Part shown: positions 26,938 to 34,257 of the stretch, in pieces | How positions within the stretch are numbered: the stretch's first letter is position 1 | Layout: each line of letters starts with the position of its first letter | Assembly: GCA_029776225.1 (NCBI GenBank) | Contig: JAKOTR010000053.1 | Span: 310,001-374,000 of the forward strand | Source of the DNA: Acidobacteriota bacterium | Lineage (GTDB): Bacteria > Acidobacteriota > Terriglobia > Bryobacterales > Bryobacteraceae | Direction of reading: 5' to 3' | DNA length: 64,000 nucleotides | The notes under the pieces: model-generated | What the model saw: the letters and a program-made list of their open reading frames with translations, nothing else | The model's database searches: none | Told to the model about the DNA's origin: nothing | Made by a program: the position numbers and the translations under genes

Positions 26938-26967
26938 ACTATACGGCCCGGCGGCGCGGGAGGTCAA
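26938..26967 (-). promoter_or_regulatory. Promoter of the lacI-type gene
   Basis: Minus-strand TTGACC (26967-26962), 18-base spacer, TATAGT (26943-26938). Start near 26931 leaves a leader of about 27 bases. Confidence 0.6.
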
Positions 26968-26984
26968 GTCTCATATCCTTCCCA

Positions 26985-26998
26985 GAGGTAAGAGGTAT
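26985..26998. repeat. Two tandem GAGGTAN heptamers
   Basis: GAGGTAA (26985-26991) and GAGGTAT (26992-26998) lie between the divergent lacI promoter and the second operon's promoter. The same heptamer is present three times in tandem before the gntR-type gene (33933-33953), which makes it a candidate shared regulatory site. Confidence 0.55.
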
Positions 26999-27052
26999 GA
27001 TCTTCTACCACAGAGCAACTGCATTCATTTTCATAGGGTTCTGACAGCCATC

Positions 27053-27081
27053 TTGACTTTCCAGCCAGCTCAGATCATAAT
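27053..27081 (+). promoter_or_regulatory. Promoter of the second (transketolase) operon, probably leaderless
   Basis: TTGACT (27053-27058), exactly 17 bases, CATAAT (27076-27081). The start site should be at about 27088-27089, one or two bases before the ATG at 27090, so the first gene would be translated from a leaderless mRNA. Confidence 0.6.
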
Positions 27082-27089
27082 GGGCGCCT

Positions 27090-28676
27090 ATGTCGAACTC
27101 GGGACGCCGGTTAGCCACAATCCTCTCCGCAACTCTGTTTTCCGCCGGAATACTTTTTGCCCAGAAACCACTAAGACTGAGCCTTGCCGAATACCAGGAT
27201 CGCGTCCATGCGGCCTGGCTCGGCCAGATCATCGGCACGCTTGCCGGTTTTGAGTTCGAGGGAAAGGCGGCCTCCAGCCCCCTGGTCATGGTGGACCGTA
27301 TCCCCAGACGCTTCAAGACCGCTCCGGTGGATGACGATTATTACTACGAACTCGTAGCCCTGCGCGCCTTCGAGAAGTACGGCGTTAACATGACGCTCGA
27401 TCAACTCGGCGAGCAGTGGAAGGAGAACTCCGCAGGTTCCTGGGGCTCCAGCGCCCAGACGCGCATGCAGCTCGCCAAAGGCGTTCCCGGCAGCCAGGCG
27501 GGCCACCCGCGTTATAACCGGCTGTGGTGGACGATCGGGCCTCAGTTCAGCGGCGATACCTATGGATTGATCGCGCCTGGGGACCCCAACCTGGCTGGAA
27601 AGCTGGCCCGCGAGTACGGCCATATTAACGGATACGCGGTCGGAACCGATGGCGGCGTGTTCGTCGCGGGCATGGTCAGCCTGGCGTTCCGCGAGTCCGA
27701 TCCGAAAACCATCGTCCGGCAGGCCGCTCGCCTCATTCATCCCTCCTCGCCCTATCGCCAGTGCATAGACATGGTGATTGCCATGGCCGAAAAGGGCGCC
27801 AGCCCCGAAGAAGTTTTCCGCGCCATCGAAGATCGCTGGCGTATCGAGTACCCCGCGATGAACAATGCGGTCGCAAACGGCGGGCTGGTTGCCGCCAGCG
27901 TCTGGTTCGGCGAAGGCGATTATCTGAAAACCATCAATCTTGCCTTCCGCGCCGCGGATTTTTCCGACGCCGACTGCAACGCGGCCAACGCCGGAGCAGT
28001 GGTCGGAGCCATGAAGGGGACCAAAGCCCTTCCGCAAGACCTTATCGCGGCGTTGCAGGACCGGATCCAAGGCGACAAGATGGGCCCCGTCGCTCTGACC
28101 CCGCCCGTCGATGAAAGCATTTCCGATATTGCCCGCCGCATTGCCGCTCTCGGGCAGAAGATGATTACCACCCGCGGCGAAGGCAAGATCGTCAACGGCG
28201 AAATCAGAGTCCCCTACCGGCCTGTTGTTACCCAGCCGGCCGAAACGTTCAGCCCTGCGGAGTTCACGAAGTTTTGGGACCCGGCATGGACGCTGGAGCG
28301 CGCCGGACTCGGCGGCTCGTGCGGTGGGACACACCTCAACGGCGACGTTCTCGTCACCTTCCCGCGTGACGAATACCGCGGGTTGCTGCTGCGCCGCAAG
28401 GTGAAGCTGGGCGCCGCCCCTGTCCTGGAGCTGGAAGTCGCTGCCGACGGCAACCGCGCCTGGCGCCTCGACGTGTTCGTGAACAATGCACGCCTGCTCG
28501 ACCGCGTGATCGAAGGTCCCGCTTCCCGAGGCCGCGGAGACTGGCAACAGATCAGCGTGGATCTTTCCAAGTTCAGCGGGCAGGAGGTCGAAATCCGCCT
28601 TTATCAAGTTACGCAGCTAGCCGACAAGCTCTCCAGTTGCGCCTATTGGCGGAAAGCCGTGGTGGCCTCGAAATGA
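27090..28676 (+). CDS. Second exported ADP-ribosylglycohydrolase-fold protein
   Basis: 528 residues. Signal peptide S-G-R-R-L-A-T-I-L-S-A-T-L-F-S-A-G-I-L-F-A-Q (cleavage near residue 25). The catalytic-fold region (about 30-370) has A-A-W-L-G-Q-I-I-G-T-L-A-G-F-E-F, an acidic V-D-D-D-Y-Y-Y-E segment, G-T-D-G-G-V-F-V-A-G-M and F-S-D-A-D-C-N-A-A-N-A-G-A-V-V-G-A, the counterpart of the D-T-D-T-N metal motif. A C-terminal beta-rich domain of about 140 residues follows. It is clearly related to, but well diverged from, the 22308 protein, so the two probably act on different linkages. No Shine-Dalgarno is needed if the transcript is leaderless. Its stop overlaps the transketolase start (ATGA). Confidence 0.85.
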   Translation: MSNSGRRLATILSATLFSAGILFAQKPLRLSLAEYQDRVHAAWLGQIIGTLAGFEFEGKAASSPLVMVDRIPRRFKTAPVDDDYYYELVALRAFEKYGVNMTLDQLGEQWKENSAGSWGSSAQTRMQLAKGVPGSQAGHPRYNRLWWTIGPQFSGDTYGLIAPGDPNLAGKLAREYGHINGYAVGTDGGVFVAGMVSLAFRESDPKTIVRQAARLIHPSSPYRQCIDMVIAMAEKGASPEEVFRAIEDRWRIEYPAMNNAVANGGLVAASVWFGEGDYLKTINLAFRAADFSDADCNAANAGAVVGAMKGTKALPQDLIAALQDRIQGDKMGPVALTPPVDESISDIARRIAALGQKMITTRGEGKIVNGEIRVPYRPVVTQPAETFSPAEFTKFWDPAWTLERAGLGGSCGGTHLNGDVLVTFPRDEYRGLLLRRKVKLGAAPVLELEVAADGNRAWRLDVFVNNARLLDRVIEGPASRGRGDWQQISVDLSKFSGQEVEIRLYQVTQLADKLSSCAYWRKAVVASK

Positions 28677-29563
28677 AGCTCGATATCCCGTCCGTTCTGG
28701 CCGAGAAAAACAGGTCTCGCAAGGCAGCGCAGCTTCAGTACCTGGCTCAGTACTTCCGCTTGTCCGTATTTGATGTCCTGCACGAGCGAGGTACTGGGCA
28801 CTGGGGCGGTGCGTCTTCGGCCGCCGAACTCCTGGTGTCGCTGTACTTCGACGCCATGAACGTCAAGCCCGAGGAACCGCGCTGGGCTGACCGCGACCGC
28901 CTGGTGCTCAGCAAGGGGCACGCCTCGTGCATGCTGTATACGGTGCTTGCGTGGCGCGGCTTCCTGCCGGTGGAGGAATTGAAATCCTTTCGCCGGCTCA
29001 ACAGCCGTCTGCAGGGCCATCCCTGTATGGTGAAGACCCCCGGCGTCGACATGTCCACCGGCGCGCTTGGGCACGGCGTTTCGGTCGCTGTGGGTATGGC
29101 TCTTGCCGCCCGCGTTCTCAAAAAGAGCTACTGGACCTACGTCCTGGTGGGTGAGGGCGATCTCAACGAAGGCCAAACCTGGGAAGCCATCATGAGCGCC
29201 GCCAAGTTCCGCCCGGAACGGCTTGTCATGCTGATCGACTACAACAAGGTTCAACTGGACGGACCGAGCCAGGAAATCATGCCGCTCGATCCGCTTCCGG
29301 ATAAACTTCGCGCTTTCAACTGGAACGTGGCGCCCACCATTTACAACGGCCACTGTGTGGGCGAAATCCTCGATTCGTTCACCTGGATCCGCTGCCAGTC
29401 CCAGTGGCCGGTGGCGGTCATCTATACGACGCACAAGGGCCGCGGCGTATCGTTCATGGAGGACAACGCTTACTGGCACGGCTCGCCGATCGACGCGGAG
29501 TCTTACGCGCGCGGGCGCCCCGAGCTGGAGGCGACGCTGGCGGAACTGGAGGCGAAGCTATGA
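28673..29563 (+). CDS. Transketolase, N-terminal (TPP pyrophosphate-binding) subunit
   Basis: 296 residues; start at the ATG overlapping the upstream TGA. Contains H-W-G-G-A-S-S-A-A-E (substrate/TPP histidine region), K-G-H-A-S, D-M-S-T-G-A-L-G-H-G and the TPP/Mg motif G-E-G-D-L-N-E-G with the downstream N-K-V-Q-L-D-G. It forms an alpha-beta pair with the next gene to make a complete transketolase, which moves two-carbon ketol units between sugar phosphates. Coupled to both neighbours by 4-base overlaps. Confidence 0.92.
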   Translation: MKLDIPSVLAEKNRSRKAAQLQYLAQYFRLSVFDVLHERGTGHWGGASSAAELLVSLYFDAMNVKPEEPRWADRDRLVLSKGHASCMLYTVLAWRGFLPVEELKSFRRLNSRLQGHPCMVKTPGVDMSTGALGHGVSVAVGMALAARVLKKSYWTYVLVGEGDLNEGQTWEAIMSAAKFRPERLVMLIDYNKVQLDGPSQEIMPLDPLPDKLRAFNWNVAPTIYNGHCVGEILDSFTWIRCQSQWPVAVIYTTHKGRGVSFMEDNAYWHGSPIDAESYARGRPELEATLAELEAKL

Positions 29564-30501
29564 CCGTCACGCAAGCCGCCATGCGCGACGCCCTGGGCGA
29601 CGCCCTGCTGGAACTCGCTCCCCGGTTCCCCGATATGGTTGTGCTGGATGCGGACGTCTCCTCCAGCACGCGAACGGCTGCGTTCGGCAAAGCCTATCCG
29701 GAACGCTTCTTCAATGTTGGAGTCGCCGAAGCCAACATGGTGGACATTGCGGCCGGAATGGCCACATGCGGCCTGCGCCCGGTAGCGAGCACGTTCGCTA
29801 TCTTTCTCACGCTGAAGGCGGGCGATCCGATCCGCAACACCATCTGCTACGGCAAGCTTCCGGTCATTTTCGCTGCCGGATACGGAGGCCTTTCCGATTC
29901 CTATGACGGCGCCAGCCATCAGTCCATCGCCGATCTGGCTGTAGTGCGGGCGATGCCCAACATGACGGTTGTCGTGCCGGCGGATGTTATCGAGGTCAGG
30001 CAGGCTCTGGAAGCCGCGCTCCTCATGGAAGGCCCCGTTTACATTCGTCTTTCCCGCAACCCGACGCCGGTCCTGTTCGAAGGCAGCCCTCCTTTGGAGA
30101 TTGGGAAGATCCGCAAGCTCCGCGATGGCAGCGATCTCACCATCGCGGTCTGTGGCGTTCCCACGTTCATGGCGATCGAAGCCGCCGACAGGCTTGCGGC
30201 GTCCGGCATCTCCGTGGATTTGCTGGAGGTGTCCACGCTGAAACCCATCGACGCCGAGGCGCTGGCCCGCTCGGCAGCTAAGACCCGTCGCGTGCTCACC
30301 GTCGAGGAACACTCGATCCACGGCGGCCTTGCCGGAGCGGTGGCGGAAACCCTTGGCCGGCTGGCTCCCGCCAGAATGGACTTTATAGGCATCGAAGACA
30401 CGTTCCCCGAATCCGGCGATTATATGGAGCTTCTGAAGAAGTACGGGATATCGGCCGAACACATCGAAAACCGTGCCAAAGCGCTTGTAAAGGAAGGTTA
30501 G
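29560..30501 (+). CDS. Transketolase, C-terminal (pyrimidine-binding) subunit
   Basis: 313 residues from the ATG at 29560, overlapping the previous stop by 4 bases. The pyrimidine-domain motif F-N-V-G-V-A-E-A-N-M-V-D-I-A-A-G-M-A includes the glutamate that activates TPP. D-G-A-S-H-Q-S-I-A-D and the C-terminal transketolase domain (V-D-L-L-E-V-S-T-L-K-P-I-D) follow. It pairs with the N-terminal subunit. Split transketolases of this kind are common in dedicated sugar-catabolic operons, separate from the housekeeping one-chain enzyme. Confidence 0.92.
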   Translation: MTVTQAAMRDALGDALLELAPRFPDMVVLDADVSSSTRTAAFGKAYPERFFNVGVAEANMVDIAAGMATCGLRPVASTFAIFLTLKAGDPIRNTICYGKLPVIFAAGYGGLSDSYDGASHQSIADLAVVRAMPNMTVVVPADVIEVRQALEAALLMEGPVYIRLSRNPTPVLFEGSPPLEIGKIRKLRDGSDLTIAVCGVPTFMAIEAADRLAASGISVDLLEVSTLKPIDAEALARSAAKTRRVLTVEEHSIHGGLAGAVAETLGRLAPARMDFIGIEDTFPESGDYMELLKKYGISAEHIENRAKALVKEG

Positions 30502-30503
30502 TG

Positions 30504-31346
30504 ATGAAGCTTGGAATCGCGATCGCGCCGGCAGACGCTCCCCCGTCCACCTTTGTCGTATTCCGCGACGACCTCAAGCGCTCGATTGAGCGTGCCGCCG
30601 ACCTCGGCTATGACGGCGTGGAACTCGCCCTGCGCGACGCTTCTCAGGTTGATCTTGCCGCTCTGAAGGGATGGCTTGCCGCAACCGGCATGGAGGTCCC
30701 CTGCATCTCCTCTGGCCAGGTCTTCGCGGCGGACCACCTCTATTTCACACATCCCGATGAAGAGATCCGCCAAGCGGCCGTGGCGCGCATCAGCGGCCTG
30801 GTCGTTCTTGCTGCGGAACTCGGAGCCAAAGTCAATATCGGCCGGGTACGGGGCTTCATCCATGACGGCGACACGCCGGAACTCGCCCGCTCCCGCTTTA
30901 TGTCCTGTCTCGAGCGCTGCGCTGCCGTTGCCGAGCCTTTGAACGTGGAGTTGATCGTGGAGCCGGTGAACCGGTACGAAATCAACTTCCTCAACACCTG
31001 CGCCGAGGTTCTCGAGACCATCAAGGCATCCGGCAGATCGTGCCTGAAGCTGATGCCCGATCTTTTTCACATGAACATTGAGGAGTCCTCCTTCCGCGGT
31101 GCCTTCGAGGCTGGCAAGGAGTTCGTCGCCTATGTTCACGTTGCCGACAACAACCGGCTGGCGCCGGGTTGGGGTCAGCTTCGCTTTGAAGAGATCTTTC
31201 AGATCTTGACTGACATCGGCTACGACGGCTATATCACGGCCGAGATCCTGCCCAAGCCCGATCCCGTCTCCGCAGCCAAACAGGCGGCGGAGTATCTTTC
31301 GACGATGCTCGGCCGGCTTGCCCAGACGAGGCCCGGATGCGCATAA
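30504..31346 (+). CDS. Sugar (phosphate) isomerase/epimerase, TIM-barrel (AP-endonuclease 2 fold)
   Basis: 280 residues. The ATG at 30504 is preferred over the GTG at 30501 because AAGGAAGG ends 6 bases before it. The fold is that of tagatose-3-epimerase/IolO-type enzymes. The four divalent-metal ligands are recognisable in order: E of E-P-V-N-R-Y-E, D of M-P-D-L-F-H-M-N, H of V-H-V-A-D-N-N-R and E of A-E-I-L-P-K-P. These enzymes epimerise free or phosphorylated ketoses. In this operon a C3 epimerisation linking RpiB to transketolase is possible, but the substrate is unproven. Overlaps the MFS gene by 10 bases. Confidence 0.85.
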   Translation: MKLGIAIAPADAPPSTFVVFRDDLKRSIERAADLGYDGVELALRDASQVDLAALKGWLAATGMEVPCISSGQVFAADHLYFTHPDEEIRQAAVARISGLVVLAAELGAKVNIGRVRGFIHDGDTPELARSRFMSCLERCAAVAEPLNVELIVEPVNRYEINFLNTCAEVLETIKASGRSCLKLMPDLFHMNIEESSFRGAFEAGKEFVAYVHVADNNRLAPGWGQLRFEEIFQILTDIGYDGYITAEILPKPDPVSAAKQAAEYLSTMLGRLAQTRPGCA

Positions 31347-32608
31347 GCAACCTCCGGTGGTGGATCGCCGGCTTGCTGGCGGCGGCTACCGCGCTCAACT
31401 ACCTCGACCGGCAAAGCCTGCCGGTCGTCATTACGGAAGTCCAGAAAACGATCCCGATCACGGATCAGCAGTACGCCAACCTTCAGATGCTTTTTCTGCT
31501 CGCCTACGGCGTCATGTATGCAGGCGGCGGGAGGATCATGGACTGGCTGGGCACCCGGCTCGGCTATGCCATTATGATCATCTGGTGGTCGGCGGCGACA
31601 GTTCTTCACGGCCTGGTGAACAGCGCTTTCGGCCTCGGCGCCGCCCGCTTTCTTCTCGGCCTCGGTGAAGGGGGCGGCTTTCCCGGCTCGGCGAAAGCAG
31701 TCTCGGAATGGTTTCCTCCCAAGGAACGTTCGTTTGCCTTCGGTATTTTCAACACCGGCTCCAGCGTGGGCGCTGTCATCGCGCCGCCGTTGATCGCGGC
31801 AGTGGTGCTGTGGCTCGGATGGAGATGGGTCTTTTTCCTGACGGGAGCGGCGGGCATCCTCTGGGCTGTCATCTGGCTTTTCGTCTACGATCTGCCCGGC
31901 AGGCACAAGTTGATCACGGCCGCCGAACGCGACTACCTCAAGTCTTCCCGCCCCCTCGACTTTGTTGACGAAGGGCCCGCCCCGCGCTGGATCGAGTTGT
32001 TCCGCTTCCGTAAGGTCTGGGGCTTGCTCGGCGCGAAGTTCCTTTCCGATTGCGCCTGGTACTTTTTCATTTTCTGGCTTCCCAAGTATCTTGGCGACGT
32101 CCGCGGTCTCGACATCAAGCAAATCGGCTACTACGCGTGGATTCCCTACGCTTTCGCCGGAGCCGGCAGTTTTATCGGCGGCTGGCTGTCGAGCTTTCTG
32201 ATCCGCCGCGGTTTCTCGATCAACCGGTCGCGCAAAGTCACGCTGGCGATAAGCGCGGCGATTATGCCGGTGTCGCTGCTGATCACCGCCTCCCCGTTGA
32301 GCCTCGCCATCGTCTTCTTCAGCATGGCGCTCTTTGGCCATCAGTTCTGGTCGACGATCATGCAGACTCTGGCCGTCGATATGTTCCCTTCGAAGGTGGT
32401 GGGCTCCGTCTCCGGCTTGATGGGCGCTGTCGGTTCCTTCGGAGCGATGCTGTTCAGCGGCCTGGTGGGTATGCTGCTTACCCATTACCAGAGCTACACG
32501 CCGGTTTTTCTCATCGCGGGCTTGATGCATCCGGCGTCTTTCTTGATCATTTTGCTGCTCGTCGGGAAGATCGAGCCGGTAAAAGTCACTTCCGAGGTGA
32601 AATCATAG
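31337..32608 (+). CDS. MFS transporter, ACS family (hexuronate/aldonate-type)
   Basis: 423 residues with 12 membrane helices. ACS-family features: the first helix region W-W-I-A-G-L-L-A-A-A-T-A-L-N-Y-L-D-R-Q-S, and F-L-L-G-L-G-E-G-G-G-F-P-G-S-A-K-A-V-S-E-W-F-P in helices 4-5. This branch carries organic anions such as hexuronates, galactonate or glucarate by proton symport. It is embedded in the pentose-phosphate operon, so it probably imports the operon's acid or sugar substrate. Confidence 0.88.
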   Translation: MRISNLRWWIAGLLAAATALNYLDRQSLPVVITEVQKTIPITDQQYANLQMLFLLAYGVMYAGGGRIMDWLGTRLGYAIMIIWWSAATVLHGLVNSAFGLGAARFLLGLGEGGGFPGSAKAVSEWFPPKERSFAFGIFNTGSSVGAVIAPPLIAAVVLWLGWRWVFFLTGAAGILWAVIWLFVYDLPGRHKLITAAERDYLKSSRPLDFVDEGPAPRWIELFRFRKVWGLLGAKFLSDCAWYFFIFWLPKYLGDVRGLDIKQIGYYAWIPYAFAGAGSFIGGWLSSFLIRRGFSINRSRKVTLAISAAIMPVSLLITASPLSLAIVFFSMALFGHQFWSTIMQTLAVDMFPSKVVGSVSGLMGAVGSFGAMLFSGLVGMLLTHYQSYTPVFLIAGLMHPASFLIILLLVGKIEPVKVTSEVKS

Positions 32609-32612
32609 GACT

Positions 32613-33104
32613 ATGGACGACATCTGGATCGGAAACGATCACGGCGGCTATGAACTGAAGCTCGCTGTTGTTGAACATCTTCGCGAGTTGGGCGTGCAAG
32701 TCCGGAACGTGGGTTCGGACTCCACCGAAATCGTGCGCTATCCGTACTACGCGTCGCTGGTCGCCCGGGCGGTGGCCGAAGGGCGGGCGCGCCGCGGCAT
32801 TCTCATCTGTTCCACAGGCATCGGAATGAGCATCATTGCCAACAAGTACAAAGGAATTCGCGCCTCGCTCTGCACCAGCACCTATATGGGAAGGCTCACC
32901 CGCGCCCACAACGACTCCAACATCTTGTGCTTGGGAGGGAAGATCACCGGCGTATTTGAGGCGCTGGATATTCTGGATGCCTGGCTGAACACCCCGTACG
33001 AAGGAGGGCGCCACGACATTTCGCTCGGTCTAATCCGCGAGGCTGAGGAGACGATGATCGGCGGACCCCTCTGGGACCCGCCAGATCCCATGAAAAAATC
33101 CTGA
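32613..33104 (+). CDS. rpiB: RpiB/LacAB-family sugar-phosphate isomerase
   Basis: 163 residues. Family residues intact: D9-H10 in N-D-H-G-G-Y, the active-site cysteine C66 in I-L-I-C-S-T-G-I-G-M-S-I, and H99 in R-A-H-N-D-S-N. Ribose-5-phosphate isomerase B interconverts ribose-5-phosphate and ribulose-5-phosphate; relatives act on allose-, galactose- or tetrose phosphates. With ribokinase upstream in the region, the ribose-5-phosphate role is the simplest reading. Last gene of the operon, convergent with the GntR gene. Confidence 0.88.
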   Translation: MDDIWIGNDHGGYELKLAVVEHLRELGVQVRNVGSDSTEIVRYPYYASLVARAVAEGRARRGILICSTGIGMSIIANKYKGIRASLCTSTYMGRLTRAHNDSNILCLGGKITGVFEALDILDAWLNTPYEGGRHDISLGLIREAEETMIGGPLWDPPDPMKKS

Positions 33105-33127
33105 GCGCCTAGGACGCGCCGGCTACC

Positions 33128-33889
33128 TCACTGCTGATCTTGAGTCAGTTCCCTTTGGATACTCAGCGCGATGTTGAGATGCTCGCGCATTGCCGTGCCG
33201 GCGCCCTCGGAATCGCGCGAAGCGATGCATTCCAGGACGCGGAGATGGGTCGGCATTACCCGCTCGAACAGGCCGGGCCGCTGCCCCACGCGCGTCCGGA
33301 CTTCCGACATCAGGTCGCGGACGGAGTCCAGCAGCAACGTCAACAGCGGGTTATGAGTAGCCTCGGCGATGCGGCGGTGAAACTCGGCGTCCTTTGCGGC
33401 GAACTGCTGCGGGTCGGCCGCTACCTCTTCCATTTCGGCAAAGATCCTGCGGAGGTCCTGTATGTCCTCCTCCGTGGCCTGTTCGGCGGCCAGGATGGCG
33501 ATGCCTACCTCCAGCATCATCCGCACCTGGTGCAGATGCTCGATGGTGACTGCCGAGCCGCAGGTGCGCATGTACAGCGTTAGCGGAGTGGTCACCTGTT
33601 CAGGCGTCAGCGCCCGCACGGTGGTCCCCACGCCATGGCGAGTCTGTAGCAAACCCCTCGTCACGAGGATGCGGACGGCTTCCCGGACGACCGTCCGGCT
33701 GACCCCCAAGCGCTCGGAAAACTCTCTTTCGGGAGGGAGGCTGGCGCCCAAGGGAAGGCGCCCTTCCACGATCTCTTTTTCAATCGCCTCCACAACGCGA
33801 TGAACGAGGCCGCTTTTGGAGCCCAGCGCCCGGAAACGCGGTTTTGCACGTGGAGTTTTCACAGGAGCGCTTTCGACTGGGTTCGGCAC
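33128..33889 (-). CDS. GntR-family regulator, FadR/FCD type
   Basis: 253 residues with the GTG start at 33889; the GTG at 33862 is another option. The longest frame starts at a TTG (33925), but that triplet belongs to the -35 element of a good promoter and cannot be transcribed. Winged-helix domain with L-P-P-E-R-E-F-S-E-R-L-G-V-S-R-T-V-V-R-E-A, then an FCD ligand-binding domain (about residues 110-240) with the metal-ligand histidines H-R-R-I-A-E-A-T-H-N and L-x-H-L-R-V-L-E. FCD regulators sense sugar acids or other organic acids. It is convergent with the rpiB end of the operon it may control. Confidence 0.9.
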   Translation of the reverse strand: MPNPVESAPVKTPRAKPRFRALGSKSGLVHRVVEAIEKEIVEGRLPLGASLPPEREFSERLGVSRTVVREAVRILVTRGLLQTRHGVGTTVRALTPEQVTTPLTLYMRTCGSAVTIEHLHQVRMMLEVGIAILAAEQATEEDIQDLRRIFAEMEEVAADPQQFAAKDAEFHRRIAEATHNPLLTLLLDSVRDLMSEVRTRVGQRPGLFERVMPTHLRVLECIASRDSEGAGTAMREHLNIALSIQRELTQDQQ

Positions 33890-33896
33890 ATCGCTT

Positions 33897-33925
33897 ATTC
33901 TACAGACATTCGTATCGGCGGTCAA
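33897..33925 (-). promoter_or_regulatory. Promoter of the gntR-type gene
   Basis: Minus-strand TTGACC (33925-33920), 17-base spacer, TAGAAT (33902-33897). A start near 33890 coincides with the GTG at 33889, so this gene too may be leaderless. Confidence 0.6.
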
Positions 33926-33932
33926 CGGCGTA

Positions 33933-33953
33933 GAGGTACGAGGTATGAGGTAT
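33933..33953. repeat. Three tandem GAGGTAY heptamers upstream of the gntR promoter
   Basis: GAGGTAC (33933-33939), GAGGTAT (33940-33946) and GAGGTAT (33947-33953) abut the -35 element at 33925. The same unit occurs twice before the second operon at 26985-26998. Confidence 0.6.
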
Positions 33954-33959
33954 GACTAT

Positions 33960-34096
33960 CCAATAAGTTACTACCTTTCAACGAACTGCCAAACCAATGA
34001 GCGCCATCATAGTGGATCGGTGAGCGTTATTCTGTGTCTTCGGTCCCGCTGCCGCCGGCGAGACTTTCACGCCGCGGGCAACCAGTAACGTATTGG
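33960..34096. promoter_or_regulatory. Widely spaced 13-bp inverted repeat in the gntR / membrane-regulator intergenic region
   Basis: CCAATAAGTTACT (33960-33972) and AGTAACGTATTGG (34084-34096) are inverted copies with one mismatch, 111 bases apart. A further GTAACATA follows at 34103-34110. It could be a pair of operators allowing DNA looping. This gap (33890-34257, 368 bases) otherwise holds the two promoters and no gene. Confidence 0.4.
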
Positions 34097-34148
34097 GAAT
34101 GTGTAACATACGGCGGACTTTTTACGCGCGGAAAACCGGAAACCCTGG

Positions 34149-34178
34149 TTGATACGTTTCCGGAGGATAATGTATACT
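34149..34178 (+). promoter_or_regulatory. Promoter of the membrane-anchored regulator gene
   Basis: TTGATA (34149-34154), 18-base spacer, TATACT (34173-34178). The perfect 12-bp palindrome ACTCCATGGAGT at 34188-34199 lies at +3 to +14 of the expected start, an operator position. Confidence 0.55.
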
Positions 34179-34257
34179 CTTCAACGCACTCCATGGAGTT
34201 GATCGGCGCTCCAAGAGGTCTTGGCCCGACTAAACCAATTTCAAGCGGTGGCCTCAC

